Of a stretch of 64,000 nt of DNA, positions 15,922 through 25,300 are shown in pieces. A program made the position numbers and the translations under genes. Each line of letters opens with the position of its first letter. Position 1 is the first letter of the stretch. Under the pieces are notes generated by a model, which worked only from the letters and a program-made list of their open reading frames with translations, searched no databases and had not been told where the DNA came from. Origin of the DNA: an uncultured Gammaproteobacteria bacterium (GTDB lineage Bacteria > Pseudomonadota > Gammaproteobacteria > UBA6429 > Thiohalophilaceae); assembly GCA_937967995.1 (NCBI GenBank), contig CALBTB010000003.1, forward strand, positions 62,001 through 126,000, in the 5' to 3' direction.

Positions 15922-17106
15922 TTACAGGCTCTGGTAATAATTAATCAGGATCTGAGCAACTTCAGGACGTGAAAATTCCTTCGGTGGTGCAACGCCCTGA
16001 CCCAGCATTTCGCGTACTTTGGTGCCGGACAACAGTACGAAATCTTCCTTGGCGTGATCCGGCGCTTCACGCATCATCACGACCTTGTTGAGTTTCTTGG
16101 ACCAGGCAGTGTGATCGGCCTTGAAGATTTCAATTTTCAGCGCACCTTTCGGTACTTCGTCATCAAAGATCGTTTGTGCATCAAACGCACCGTAGTAATC
16201 ACCGACACCGGCATGGTCACGGCCGATAATAAAGTGCGTGGCGCCCATGTTCTGACGGAAGTACGCATGCAGTACTGCTTCGCGTGGACCAGCGTACAGC
16301 ATGTCAAAACCGTAACCGGTGACCATGGCACTATTGGGTGGGAAATACAGTTCCACCATTTTACGAATCGCTGCATCACGAACCGGTGCAGGAATATCGC
16401 CCGGCTTGAGTTTACCCAGTAACATATGTATCACTAGGCCGTCGCAATTGAGTCGCTCCATCGCCATGTGGCACAACTCTTCATGGGCCAGGTGCATCGG
16501 GTTACGTGTCTGGAATGCAACAATGCGCTTCCAGCCCCGTTCAGCAATTTCATTACGAATTTCTACCGCGGTACGGAACGTATCCGGGAACTCGGTAATA
16601 AAATAACTGAAATTGAGGACCTGAATCGGACCGGATACGGCATAACGACCCTGGCTGTTAAACGCGGCCACACCCGGGTGTTCCATGTCATCGGTACGAT
16701 AGACTTTGTCGGTCATGGTTTTCATTTGCGCATCCGTGACTTCCTCGATGTTTTCCACTTCCATCACGGCCAGCACCGGGTTGCCATCGACATTCGGATC
16801 ACGCAGCGCGATGCGGCTGGCACCCTTGATGGCATCCACACTTTCCAGCAGGCACATAACCGGAACCGGGAAAAACGAACCATCCGTCAGGGTCATCTTT
16901 TCGGCGGCACCCATGGCATCGGCCACGGTCATATAGCCTTTGAGCGGATTGAAATATCCGGCCCCCATCATGACGGCATTACCGGCAGCCTGTGAGCTGA
17001 TTACTACAGAGGGCAGGGATTCGGCTTCCCTGGTTAATTTTTCGTGTTCGCTTTCGTCATATACATAGCGCGGCTGTAGTTCATCTGAACCTACGGGCTT
17101 GATCAT
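15922..17106 (-). CDS. sat: ATP sulfurylase
   Basis: A 394-residue homo-oligomeric ATP sulfurylase (Sat). Catalytic motifs are visible: QTRNPMHLAHEE (QTRNP and the HxxH), GRDHAGVGDYYG, and SGTKVREML near the C-terminus. In sulfur oxidisers Sat runs in the direction APS + pyrophosphate to ATP + sulfate, after AprAB has oxidised sulfite to APS. That gives ATP by substrate-level phosphorylation. In this window aprAB is not present, but soeABC offers the direct sulfite route. The protein lacks a fused APS kinase domain, as expected for the dissimilatory type. It is transcribed alone from the region upstream of 17106. Confidence 0.95.
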   Translation of the reverse strand: MIKPVGSDELQPRYVYDESEHEKLTREAESLPSVVISSQAAGNAVMMGAGYFNPLKGYMTVADAMGAAEKMTLTDGSFFPVPVMCLLESVDAIKGASRIALRDPNVDGNPVLAVMEVENIEEVTDAQMKTMTDKVYRTDDMEHPGVAAFNSQGRYAVSGPIQVLNFSYFITEFPDTFRTAVEIRNEIAERGWKRIVAFQTRNPMHLAHEELCHMAMERLNCDGLVIHMLLGKLKPGDIPAPVRDAAIRKMVELYFPPNSAMVTGYGFDMLYAGPREAVLHAYFRQNMGATHFIIGRDHAGVGDYYGAFDAQTIFDDEVPKGALKIEIFKADHTAWSKKLNKVVMMREAPDHAKEDFVLLSGTKVREMLGQGVAPPKEFSRPEVAQILINYYQSL

Positions 17107-17249
17107 GCTGGTTTCCTCACAGTTGCGTACCCGGTGGGCACGGTCTATTCAAATCTTTTTCATTGTTGAGTGCGCAACTGAGTGTTGCACAGCCTGTAAA
17201 ATGGCCGAACACTATACAACACTCTAATCCAACAGAATAATAGGTAAAT

Positions 17250-20090
17250 TTATGAGGGTATAGATATTTGAGCGATTCGACGTCGTATGTACAACAGGGA
17301 GAGGAATAAAAGCACACCCAGTGAAGCGGGATCCCATTTTGCAGTCGGGTTAACGCTACAGCCACCACCACTGCTATCCAACCCACCACCATTATTGCTT
17401 GGCTGTTGTACCTGAATAGTGACGGTATCCGAGTCACTCTGACCGGCGTCATCGGTCACCGTCAGCGTGAAACTGAGCGTGTCATTTGAATCAGGCGCAC
17501 TGAAGCTGGCAGAGGCGGTAGTACTACCGGTCAGCGTTGGGGAAGCCGTGCCACTGTTCTGAGTCCAGCTGTATGTGAGCATCCCGGATTCCGGATCACT
17601 GCCGGAACCGTTCAGGCTGACGCCGCTGCCCGGTGTCACCGTTTGATCGGGGCCGGCGTTTGCCGTTGGCAGGCCATTCACATTAATGGTAACGGAATCG
17701 GAATGGGTTGCTCCCATATTATCAGTTACAGTCAGCTGGAAAATAAATTGTCCGCCAGATGCGGGTGATGTAAAGCTCGCACTCATACTATTTGAACCGA
17801 TAAGCGTGACTCGTGGACCACCGATCTGTTGCCATTGGTAGCTACTGATCGTGCCATCGCTGTCCGTTGCCGAACCACTCAGCGTTACCTGTACATTGGC
17901 AAGTACATTTTGATCCGGGCCGGCATTCGCTACCGGCGCCGCGTTCTGTACACAGCGGTAGATGCGCACATCATCAATGACCCAGCCAAAACTGGCTGTG
18001 GTCTGATCAGCTGTGCTGCGAAAGCGGAACAATAAATTGTTGTTCGATAATGTAGACAAATTCAGACGCGTTGAATTAAAACCGTGGCTGACAGCAACAA
18101 ATGCATCACGTCCTGGCAGAGGGTTTGTTGAGTTAGGACGATTATCGAGCTGGCCAACGTATTGTCGCCCACTGTCTATGAGTGATCCTGCATCCAGCCA
18201 GGTTGCGCCACTGTCGATACTGTATTCAATTACGCCGCCGTCGTAATAAGTCGCTCCGGAAAAGTCATAATCGAACGAGTGATTGAAGCGAAGATAATAG
18301 GTATCTGTCGCGGGGATCGAGACTGCGTTGCGCAGTGACAATACCGCATCGTTTGTTGTTGCTGCCGCTTCAGAATAGGCGATAGCCTGTCCGCTGGTTG
18401 AAAATCCGGTTGCATACCGCCACAGTACTGTACCGGTAAATGCAGTCGTCTCCCATTGTCCCAGTCCCGCTTCAAAGTCTTCATTAAAAATATCAGTCGC
18501 AATAGCGCCGGCAGGACAAAGTTCCGCTTCCGGATTGGTGTTGGGAGCCGGCTCCAGGTTCATTTCCACGGCCAGGGCGGCGTTGTTGACCTGGGTGCAA
18601 TCGCTTTGGGTAATATTTTTGAAACCGATCAGCAGGCGACAGGCTTCATTCAGTGCATTATATAAATCCAGGTAATCAGAGCCGGATACGAGATGATTGG
18701 TCTGAACTTCGTAATAAATGGCCGCTGTTTTCTCAATGCCGATACCGGTAATGTTACGGCCGTTGAAAAGCCCGCCATCCACCATCAGGCTGACGGCTTT
18801 GTTATTAATGCCGCTATTGATATGTACACCACCATTATCCGTCGCTGCAAAATGATATAACGGGCTCGTCATTTTGTCCGGATCAAGATGTAGTGGCGGG
18901 TTGGCCATGTTACGAATTGGGCCAAGTGCAGAATCCTCGCCCATCTGCCAGCGTGTAGCGGCATTATCCGTTCCTGACGTGTTTGTTAAGTCAACAAACT
19001 CACCCCACATATCGGATAAAGACTCATTGATCGCGCCGGACTGGTAGTAATAAAAAAGGTTGGATGTATTATCCGTAAATCCATGCGTCAGTTCATGGGC
19101 CACAACATCATCCGTTGCTAATCCGGGACCATATACAGCCTGCGTTCCGTTCCAGAATGCATTGGGTGTGCTGCCGTAATTTACGCTTTGCACTATGGTC
19201 ATGCCATTGCCATCGAGGCTGTCACGGTTATTTTGCGTGAAGAAGAAATTATAGGTATCGATACCGAACTGGTGGGCGTTTTTTGCTTCCTGACCACCAC
19301 CATTACAGCCAGGATCGGTTTGATCACAGACCAGTGTGCCGGGTAAATTAAACCCGTTATTGACATCATAAGTATTTAAAGACAGCGCCGTATCGACCTG
19401 ATTGAAATGCAGAACAATGATGCCGGTTGTTGCGTCTATCAGAATAAATTCATTGAAGGGCAAAACCTCAACCGGTGTAACTTCAAGTTGCCAGACGAGA
19501 CGCTGGCCAGCATAACTTTTACCCGGTCCGAGCAGTGATGGATCATAAACGTGCAATTGTGGTGTTGTGGTTGCTAATGCAGATGTGGATACTTCATGCC
19601 ATTTTGATACGGCAGTCAGTGCCGTGTTAATGGCCTGTTGCGCAGAAACTGTGGCATTCAGGTCGATAGATTCAATCCGTGTTGTTTTACCCGCCATATT
19701 CTCCAGTTGCTGGCTGGCGTTCAGGTTTGCGATCAGCTCGCCGCCCAGTACCGGTATGCCCTGATGCATTTGTTGGTAGCGAATGTGGTGTCGATTATTG
19801 ATATCAATGCGACTTTGTTTTGGTTTTAATTCCCTGTCTGGCTGGCGAACACCGAAATGGGGTCCGAATTGTTGTGCAACAGCACGTTCTATATTCTGAT
19901 TCGCGTTTGCCGGTATTTTTAATTCAGCCTGCTTGCCAGTGATCATGCGCACTCGCTGGCCATCGTGAGACATCATTTGTTTGATCTCAGAGCGGGATAC
20001 CGGATTCGCATCGAGCGTCAGGCTGGCAGGGAGCAGTGCCAGAATTAATGACGTTGAAACAGTTATTTTTCTGATTATTGTAAAATCCAT
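17250..20090 (-). CDS. secreted M4 metalloprotease with PKD repeats and JDVT-type sorting tail
   Basis: I start the gene at 20090, where a signal peptide begins (MDFTIIRKITVSTSLILALL); the frame is open further upstream but overlaps the neighbour. The protein is 946 residues. Order: signal; FTP/PepSY propeptide (residues about 35-190); thermolysin-like M4 domain with HELTH and the third ligand Glu in GAINESLSD; a beta-sandwich of about 180 residues; two PKD-like repeats (each beginning ANAGPDQ); a glycine-rich linker; and a C-terminal tail with GGGCSVNP, a hydrophobic helix and RRR. That tail matches the JDVT-CTERM sorting signal. The emfourin-like inhibitor gene ends 5 bases upstream, so inhibitor and protease share an operon. 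Confidence 0.9.
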   Translation of the reverse strand: MDFTIIRKITVSTSLILALLPASLTLDANPVSRSEIKQMMSHDGQRVRMITGKQAELKIPANANQNIERAVAQQFGPHFGVRQPDRELKPKQSRIDINNRHHIRYQQMHQGIPVLGGELIANLNASQQLENMAGKTTRIESIDLNATVSAQQAINTALTAVSKWHEVSTSALATTTPQLHVYDPSLLGPGKSYAGQRLVWQLEVTPVEVLPFNEFILIDATTGIIVLHFNQVDTALSLNTYDVNNGFNLPGTLVCDQTDPGCNGGGQEAKNAHQFGIDTYNFFFTQNNRDSLDGNGMTIVQSVNYGSTPNAFWNGTQAVYGPGLATDDVVAHELTHGFTDNTSNLFYYYQSGAINESLSDMWGEFVDLTNTSGTDNAATRWQMGEDSALGPIRNMANPPLHLDPDKMTSPLYHFAATDNGGVHINSGINNKAVSLMVDGGLFNGRNITGIGIEKTAAIYYEVQTNHLVSGSDYLDLYNALNEACRLLIGFKNITQSDCTQVNNAALAVEMNLEPAPNTNPEAELCPAGAIATDIFNEDFEAGLGQWETTAFTGTVLWRYATGFSTSGQAIAYSEAAATTNDAVLSLRNAVSIPATDTYYLRFNHSFDYDFSGATYYDGGVIEYSIDSGATWLDAGSLIDSGRQYVGQLDNRPNSTNPLPGRDAFVAVSHGFNSTRLNLSTLSNNNLLFRFRSTADQTTASFGWVIDDVRIYRCVQNAAPVANAGPDQNVLANVQVTLSGSATDSDGTISSYQWQQIGGPRVTLIGSNSMSASFTSPASGGQFIFQLTVTDNMGATHSDSVTINVNGLPTANAGPDQTVTPGSGVSLNGSGSDPESGMLTYSWTQNSGTASPTLTGSTTASASFSAPDSNDTLSFTLTVTDDAGQSDSDTVTIQVQQPSNNGGGLDSSGGGCSVNPTAKWDPASLGVLLFLSLLYIRRRIAQISIPS

Positions 20091-20095
20091 TTTGA

Positions 20096-20575
20096 CTACT
20101 TCCGTAATGACGAGTTGGTGATGGATGAAAGACGCTGAATCAACTGGCGGAGTTGTGCATCCTGAATGGCTCTGTCGGTTGTACGTATCTGACCTTCGGT
20201 TGAGGGTTTTCTGTAGTCCAGAATATATTGCAGGCAGTCTGCACACTTCGATGACAATGCATTGGTGCTGCCGGGATCAGATGACAGGTCGGTCATCAGG
20301 CTGGAGATAGACTGTAAATCCTGTTGGCCGAGTGTCACGGTTTTTGTCGTGCGAGATTTATAATCAGTGATAATGGCCTGACCGGACTGGTCCAGATCGA
20401 TACTGCGATGCCAGCCCGCAAATCCACCGCTGATATCCAGCTTTACAGCCCATTGCTGACTGATACCGGCGACAGGTTTTGGTGGCTGAGCTGAGTCCGC
20501 CGTTTTTGCCGGCTGGCAGGCTGTAAAAGTGAACAGCGACAGACAAAGTGTCAGTACTGTCATAGCAGTATTCAA
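20096..20575 (-). CDS. emfourin-like M4-protease inhibitor, lipoprotein form
   Basis: The start is set at a TTG (20575) with GGAGA seven bases upstream; the ATG at 20563 has no such site. The product of about 159 residues begins with a lipoprotein signal (LCLSLFTFTAC, lipobox Cys). After a Pro-rich linker comes a domain with KLDISGGFAGWHRSIDLD, a middle helix, CLQYILDYRK, and a last block (TTDRAIQDAQLRQLIQRL). This order and the SGGFAG start resemble emfourin, the inhibitor encoded next to protealysin. The gene directly precedes an M4 protease gene (5-base gap), the same pairing as protealysin and its inhibitor. Two cysteines (CADC) are extra. A membrane-tethered inhibitor could hold the exported protease inactive until release. 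The function is inferred from motif and context. Confidence 0.65.
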   Translation of the reverse strand: MNTAMTVLTLCLSLFTFTACQPAKTADSAQPPKPVAGISQQWAVKLDISGGFAGWHRSIDLDQSGQAIITDYKSRTTKTVTLGQQDLQSISSLMTDLSSDPGSTNALSSKCADCLQYILDYRKPSTEGQIRTTDRAIQDAQLRQLIQRLSSITNSSLRK

Positions 20576-20795
20576 ATTATTATCTCCGGATTGGCAGGTC
20601 ATGCCACGGACAACATCCTGGTTGTCATGTACTATTTCGAGTCAAATGTGATGTTCCTGGGGGAGTGAAACGTGAATTGACTCGTCCGACAGTTGAATTT
20701 TTGACCATATCAATTACGGCTGCAACAGACCAATTGTCACAATTCTGTTAATTTCTATATTGTTATTAAAAAGTGTGAACTGGTAGACACGCCTG

Positions 20796-21224
20796 ATGGC
20801 ATCGATAAAAGACAAGGGCTATTTAGCCATGTTGTTGCTGGGTCCGTTGTTCTGGCTGCTTTACTATATATATTCGCAGCCTGTGCTGATTCTGACCTGG
20901 CCATTGCAGCATCCCGGCGCGTTTGTTCTGCTGATTGCGGTTTATCCGGTGCTCGAAGAACTGGTATTTCGTGGCCTGATCCAGGAAGGCATCAGCCGCT
21001 ACTTTTCACAGCGCTGGGGTGTCCTCAGTCTGGCAAATCTACTGACCAGCATATTGTTTGCGATTGCCCATGTGCTTTATCACGGCGTGTTGTGGGCCTT
21101 GCTGGTGGTTTTCCCGTCTCTGATATTTGGTTATAGCAAGGAACGTTATCGCCATTTGATAGCCCCCATCATTCTGCACCTCTGGTACAACCTGGGATTT
21201 TTCTGGCTGTTCAGGCCGATGTGA
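20796..21224 (+). CDS. CPBP glutamic intramembrane protease, MrtJ-like
   Basis: A 142-residue membrane protein with about four helices, belonging to the CPBP (Abi/CAAX-protease-like) family. The three motifs are present: LEELVFRG (EExxxR), FAIAHVL (FxxxH) and IILHLWYN (HxxxN). It is divergent from the inhibitor and M4 protease genes, whose product carries a JDVT-type C-terminal tail. Small CPBP proteins named MrtJ are the processing proteases for JDVT-CTERM proteins, often encoded beside a single target. I read this as that pair. Transcription ends at the hairpin at 21252. Confidence 0.78.
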   Translation: MASIKDKGYLAMLLLGPLFWLLYYIYSQPVLILTWPLQHPGAFVLLIAVYPVLEELVFRGLIQEGISRYFSQRWGVLSLANLLTSILFAIAHVLYHGVLWALLVVFPSLIFGYSKERYRHLIAPIILHLWYNLGFFWLFRPM

Positions 21225-21251
21225 AGGAGTAAAAGTGAAGGCATAAAAAAA

Positions 21252-21275
21252 GGCGCATCGATTGATGCGCCTTTT
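21252..21275. terminator. bidirectional terminator between the MrtJ-like and SOR-like genes
   Basis: Seven A residues precede GGCGCATC, loop GATT, GATGCGCC, then TTTT. It serves both convergent genes. Confidence 0.9.
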
Positions 21276-21295
21276 ACTTCAGGTATTGCTGTTAA

Positions 21296-21742
21296 TTAAG
21301 CAGCCAGTTCTTTGGCGGCTTTAGCGGCCTTGGCTTCTTCTGCTGAATAAGCCTTGCCTGACCACAGCATTTCGTAAGCGATTTCTTCGTTACCGTTCTC
21401 ACACAGCTCAAGAACCTGCTCGAACAACGGCTGGAAGGTATCGGACTTATGCGATTCTTCGTGGTCATCGAACGTGTTCCAGAAAGTGATAATCAGGGCT
21501 TCTTTACCCTTGAGTTCACTCTCGACAGCCTGTCCAATGGTGGATCCTTCGTTGGATACGGCACCACTGTTGAGGGCGACAAAACCACCCACAAAACCAG
21601 TTTCAGAGTGATAGGTTTTTACATTCTCACACAGAAACGCAACGCGCTCCTGAAGATCGTCCATTGTGTATTCCGGCTTCAGAATGACACGGTTGATCGT
21701 TACGACTCCGTCATGCGGAAAGTTCTGAATTAAACCTGACAT
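21296..21742 (-). CDS. single-domain sulfur oxygenase reductase-like protein
   Basis: A 148-residue alpha+beta-barrel (ABM-like) protein. The block TFWNTFDDHEESHKSDTF followed by LFEQV and a later YEMLW resembles the iron site of archaeal sulfur oxygenase reductase (TFW..W.DHEE.H...LF...WE). Candidate residues are Cys38, His94, His98 and Glu124. The spacing H-x3-H-x25-E compares with H-x3-H-x23-E in SOR, and the Cys is 55 residues before the first His against 54 in SOR. GFVGGF after the Cys matches GFVGF. SOR is about 310 residues with two such domains; this protein is half that. The C-terminus is an Ala/Lys helix. SOR disproportionates sulfur with oxygen in the cytoplasm. Activity here is uncertain; a simple ABM-fold protein is the alternative. 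Confidence 0.6.
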   Translation of the reverse strand: MSGLIQNFPHDGVVTINRVILKPEYTMDDLQERVAFLCENVKTYHSETGFVGGFVALNSGAVSNEGSTIGQAVESELKGKEALIITFWNTFDDHEESHKSDTFQPLFEQVLELCENGNEEIAYEMLWSGKAYSAEEAKAAKAAKELAA

Positions 21743-21978
21743 GGACTACCTCCTTACCTATACATCAGTATTTAACGAAATACTAATATAATGTGGTTAT
21801 AAGTAAATATCAAGTGCTGTAATATAAATTTAATAACCCGGATAAGAACTCCGTATATTAGCGTTATTTCTCAAGAAAATTTCTTAACTAATTGATATTA
21901 AATATATTTATTACATTAATTCATCTGGGGTGATTGAAATATTTTAGCTGATTTGATGAAAAACCAGTCAGAATTCAC

Positions 21979-22371
21979 TTATCGGGACAGGTGTTTATGC
22001 CACAGGCTCCTGATGTTCTCTGACAGGGTCATGGGGTCAAAGGGCTTGGGAATCACGTCAATGGCGCCTTGCTGTAGTAACTGTTCGACCTCCTGGGGTT
22101 GCACCTTGGCGGTCATAAACATGGCGGGAACAGACGACAGACCATTGAGTTTGCGTAATGCCTGCAATGTCGAGACTCCATCCATGCCGGGCATCATCAC
22201 ATCAAGCAATAACAGGTCCGGCTTGAACGCGCTGGCCTTCTGCAATGCCTCCTGCCCCGATGAACAAATTTCCACGCTGAAGCCACCGACGTTTTCCAGC
22301 GCGATACGCGCTACCGCCTGGATATCCGGTTCGTCTTCCACGTAAAGAATGCGTTGTAATTCTCTGGGCAT
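21979..22371 (-). CDS. stand-alone CheY-like response regulator
   Basis: A 130-residue receiver domain without an output domain. The acidic pair is in LYVEDEPD, the phosphoacceptor Asp in LLLLDVMMPGMDG, and the conserved Lys in PKPFDP. It begins one base after the stop codon of the hybrid kinase gene and is surely its partner. It may act as a phosphate sink, a phosphorelay intermediate or an allosteric effector. No DNA-binding domain is present. Confidence 0.92.
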   Translation of the reverse strand: MPRELQRILYVEDEPDIQAVARIALENVGGFSVEICSSGQEALQKASAFKPDLLLLDVMMPGMDGVSTLQALRKLNGLSSVPAMFMTAKVQPQEVEQLLQQGAIDVIPKPFDPMTLSENIRSLWHKHLSR

Positions 22372-22372
22372 G

Positions 22373-25300
22373 TCAGTTTAGGATTTGCTGAGATGAATCG
22401 CCGCTGTCACGTTCCTTGATAACGGACATAATAACATTGATTAATTCCTTGCGACTATCCTTGGACTTAACGAGCGCCGCTTTCACTTTCTGGGCGATAT
22501 TCGGACCGACTTCATGTGATGAGAAGATCACAACCTGTGGCATGTATTCCACTTCATCCAGGTCACGAATCAGATCCAGTCCGGAACCATCGGTCAGTTC
22601 CACGTCCAGCAGAATCAGGTCAAACACATCTTCGCGTAATCGCTTATGGGCATCGCTCAGACTGGGCGCCAGCACCAGGTCGACCTGGCCACGTAACAAT
22701 ACACGCACCATTTCGTAAATGATCGGATCGTCCTCTACGTGCAGAATACGTGGCAGCCCCTGCTTGTGGGTGGCGATGGACTTGATGGCTGACAACAGGC
22801 GATCTTCATTAAGCGGTTTTTCCAGCCAGTCGATAATGCCAAAGGCGCTGCCGTTGAGGCGGCGTTTGGCCTGATCGGCAATTGCAGAGACGACAATCAC
22901 CGGTAACTCGCGGGTACGATCCTGGCGTCGTAGTTCCTTGATCAGGCGTATACCATCCGGATCATACGGTTTGCCGCGTTCATCCGGTAACGCCAGGTCA
23001 AGGGTGACAGCAAGGTATTGAACATCCTTGATCAGTTTCTTGGCCTGTTCTACGGTCCTTGCAGTATCAGCATCAAACCCGGCCTGGGCGAGGATCATGC
23101 GTAACATGAACGCAATGTCCGGGTCATCTTCGCAAATTAAAATGCGGTACTTGGTGGGACTGGGTAATGACGGGACGTCCTTGTCGCTGTGTGACGTCCA
23201 GACCGGTAAGTCAAAAAAGAACGTTGTTCCGATATTAACACGTGAAATAAAGTCAATGCGGCCACCATGTTGTTCGACAATGGCCTTACTGATGCTTAAT
23301 CCCAGACCGGTACCGCCCATGACGCGGGTGTCCGACGCATCCGCTTGCGCAAACTTTTCAAATATGTGTTTCTGGAAATTCTGTGGAATGCCCTTGCCGT
23401 TATCGGTAATTGAAATTCGGACCTTGTGAGCGCGTCGAACGGCAGATATTTCCACCTGGGAACCCTGTTCGGAAAACTTGGCGGCGTTGGATAACAGGTT
23501 GTTCATTACCTGCATAAGACGATCATCATCTGCATAAATCTGGATGGTGTCGGGACACTGTGTAATCACAAACCGGACCCCAAACTGTTCGCCATAGGCA
23601 AAGTTTGCCTGAATGGCGTTCTCCAGAAACTCGTGCAGGTTAAGCAGCTTGTAATGGTAAACCATCTTGCCGGATTCGATTTTTTCGATATCCAGAATAT
23701 CGTTAATCAGTAACAGCAGGCGTTCCGTGTTTTTGTTGGCGATACTGACCAGCGTGTTGGCCTGTTCAGGTAAATCGCCACCGGCACCACCAACCAGTAG
23801 CCCCAGTGAGCCGCGCACCGATGTAAGTGGCGTGCGTAATTCATGGGATACTGTCGAGATAAATTCATTCTTGATTTGCTCGACCTTTTTCCGCTCGGTA
23901 ATGTCGTTGAAGATCACCACCGCACCGGCGATTTCATTGTTCTTACGAATAGGTGTCACAGTGTATTCAGCCGGAAAGAATGTGCCATCTTTACGCCACA
24001 TAACTTCATTGGAAACGCGCTGAATATCCCCGTCGCTGATTGCGGCATACACTGGCGAGAACTCATAAGGATAATTGGATTTATCCTGATAACTATGCTG
24101 GACAATTTCGTGCATGGATTTGCCAATCAGGTCGATCTGTTCGTAACCGAGCATGCGGGCTGCGGCCGGGTTGACGAATGTGGTGCGGCCTTCCAGGTCC
24201 AGACCATAAATACCTTCACCGGCAGATTCCAGTAACAGGCGGGCCCGTTCTTCGGCGTGTGCCAGGTTTTCAGCCGTACGACGCCGTTCGGTAATGTCGC
24301 GTACGATGGCAACGAATCGTGGTTCCTGATCAACCGGGTAAATATATTGCAGAAACACTTCGACCGGAATCAGCGTGCCGTTCCTGTGCTGATGGTAGGA
24401 TTCAAATGTGATGGCGTTACGTTGACCATCGATCATCGGCTGAAGAATACGGCGAAACCCTTCTTCATCAAACTCGGTGATAATATCCACCGGTGTCATG
24501 CGTAATAGTTCATTATACGTGTAACCAACCTGTTCCATGGCGCCCTGGTTGACATAGAAAAAGCGCAGGCTCTCCGGTGAAAACATAAACACACAGTCGA
24601 GCGTCATATCCAGAGTGGTTTTGAAGCGACTGATTTCCTCTTCTGCTTCCTGCTGTCGACTGATGTCGCGCGCAATGGCTACGAAACCGATAATTCGATC
24701 ATGCCGATCATGTAATGCCGTCATGGTGAGCAGAACAGGGAAGCGTTTACCGTTCTTGCTGAGATACGTCCATTGTTGTTCGTCAGCTATACCAATACGT
24801 GCCTTGGCCACGAACACTTCAAAACCGGGACGAATGTGTTGGCCGAGTTCTTCACTAAGCTGAATGGCACGTTGCGCGATTTCATCGCGATCATGAAAGA
24901 TTTCCGGTGTCGCCCTGCCGATCAGCTCGCGTTCACTGTAACCCAGCATTTGTTGTGCGGCGGCGTTAAAGGTCTGAATAACACCGTATTCATCCGTTGA
25001 AATAATACTGAGCTTTGCACTGTCCAGAATGCCCTGCTTGAAAGCCATGGTGTCCTGTAACAGGCGTTCGGCTTCCTTGGTCAGCGTAATGTCACGAATA
25101 ATACCGGTGAAGTGACGGCGGTTACCCAGTTTCATTTCACTGACCGCCAGTTGCATCGGAAATGTTGAGCCGTTTGCACGCAGACCGATCACTTCCCGAC
25201 GTTGCCCCAGGATTTTGGGTTGATTGGTTGTCAGGTAGCGCTTGATAAACGTATCGTGCAGTTCACGATCCTCGGTCCGCATTAAAACGCCAACATTGCG

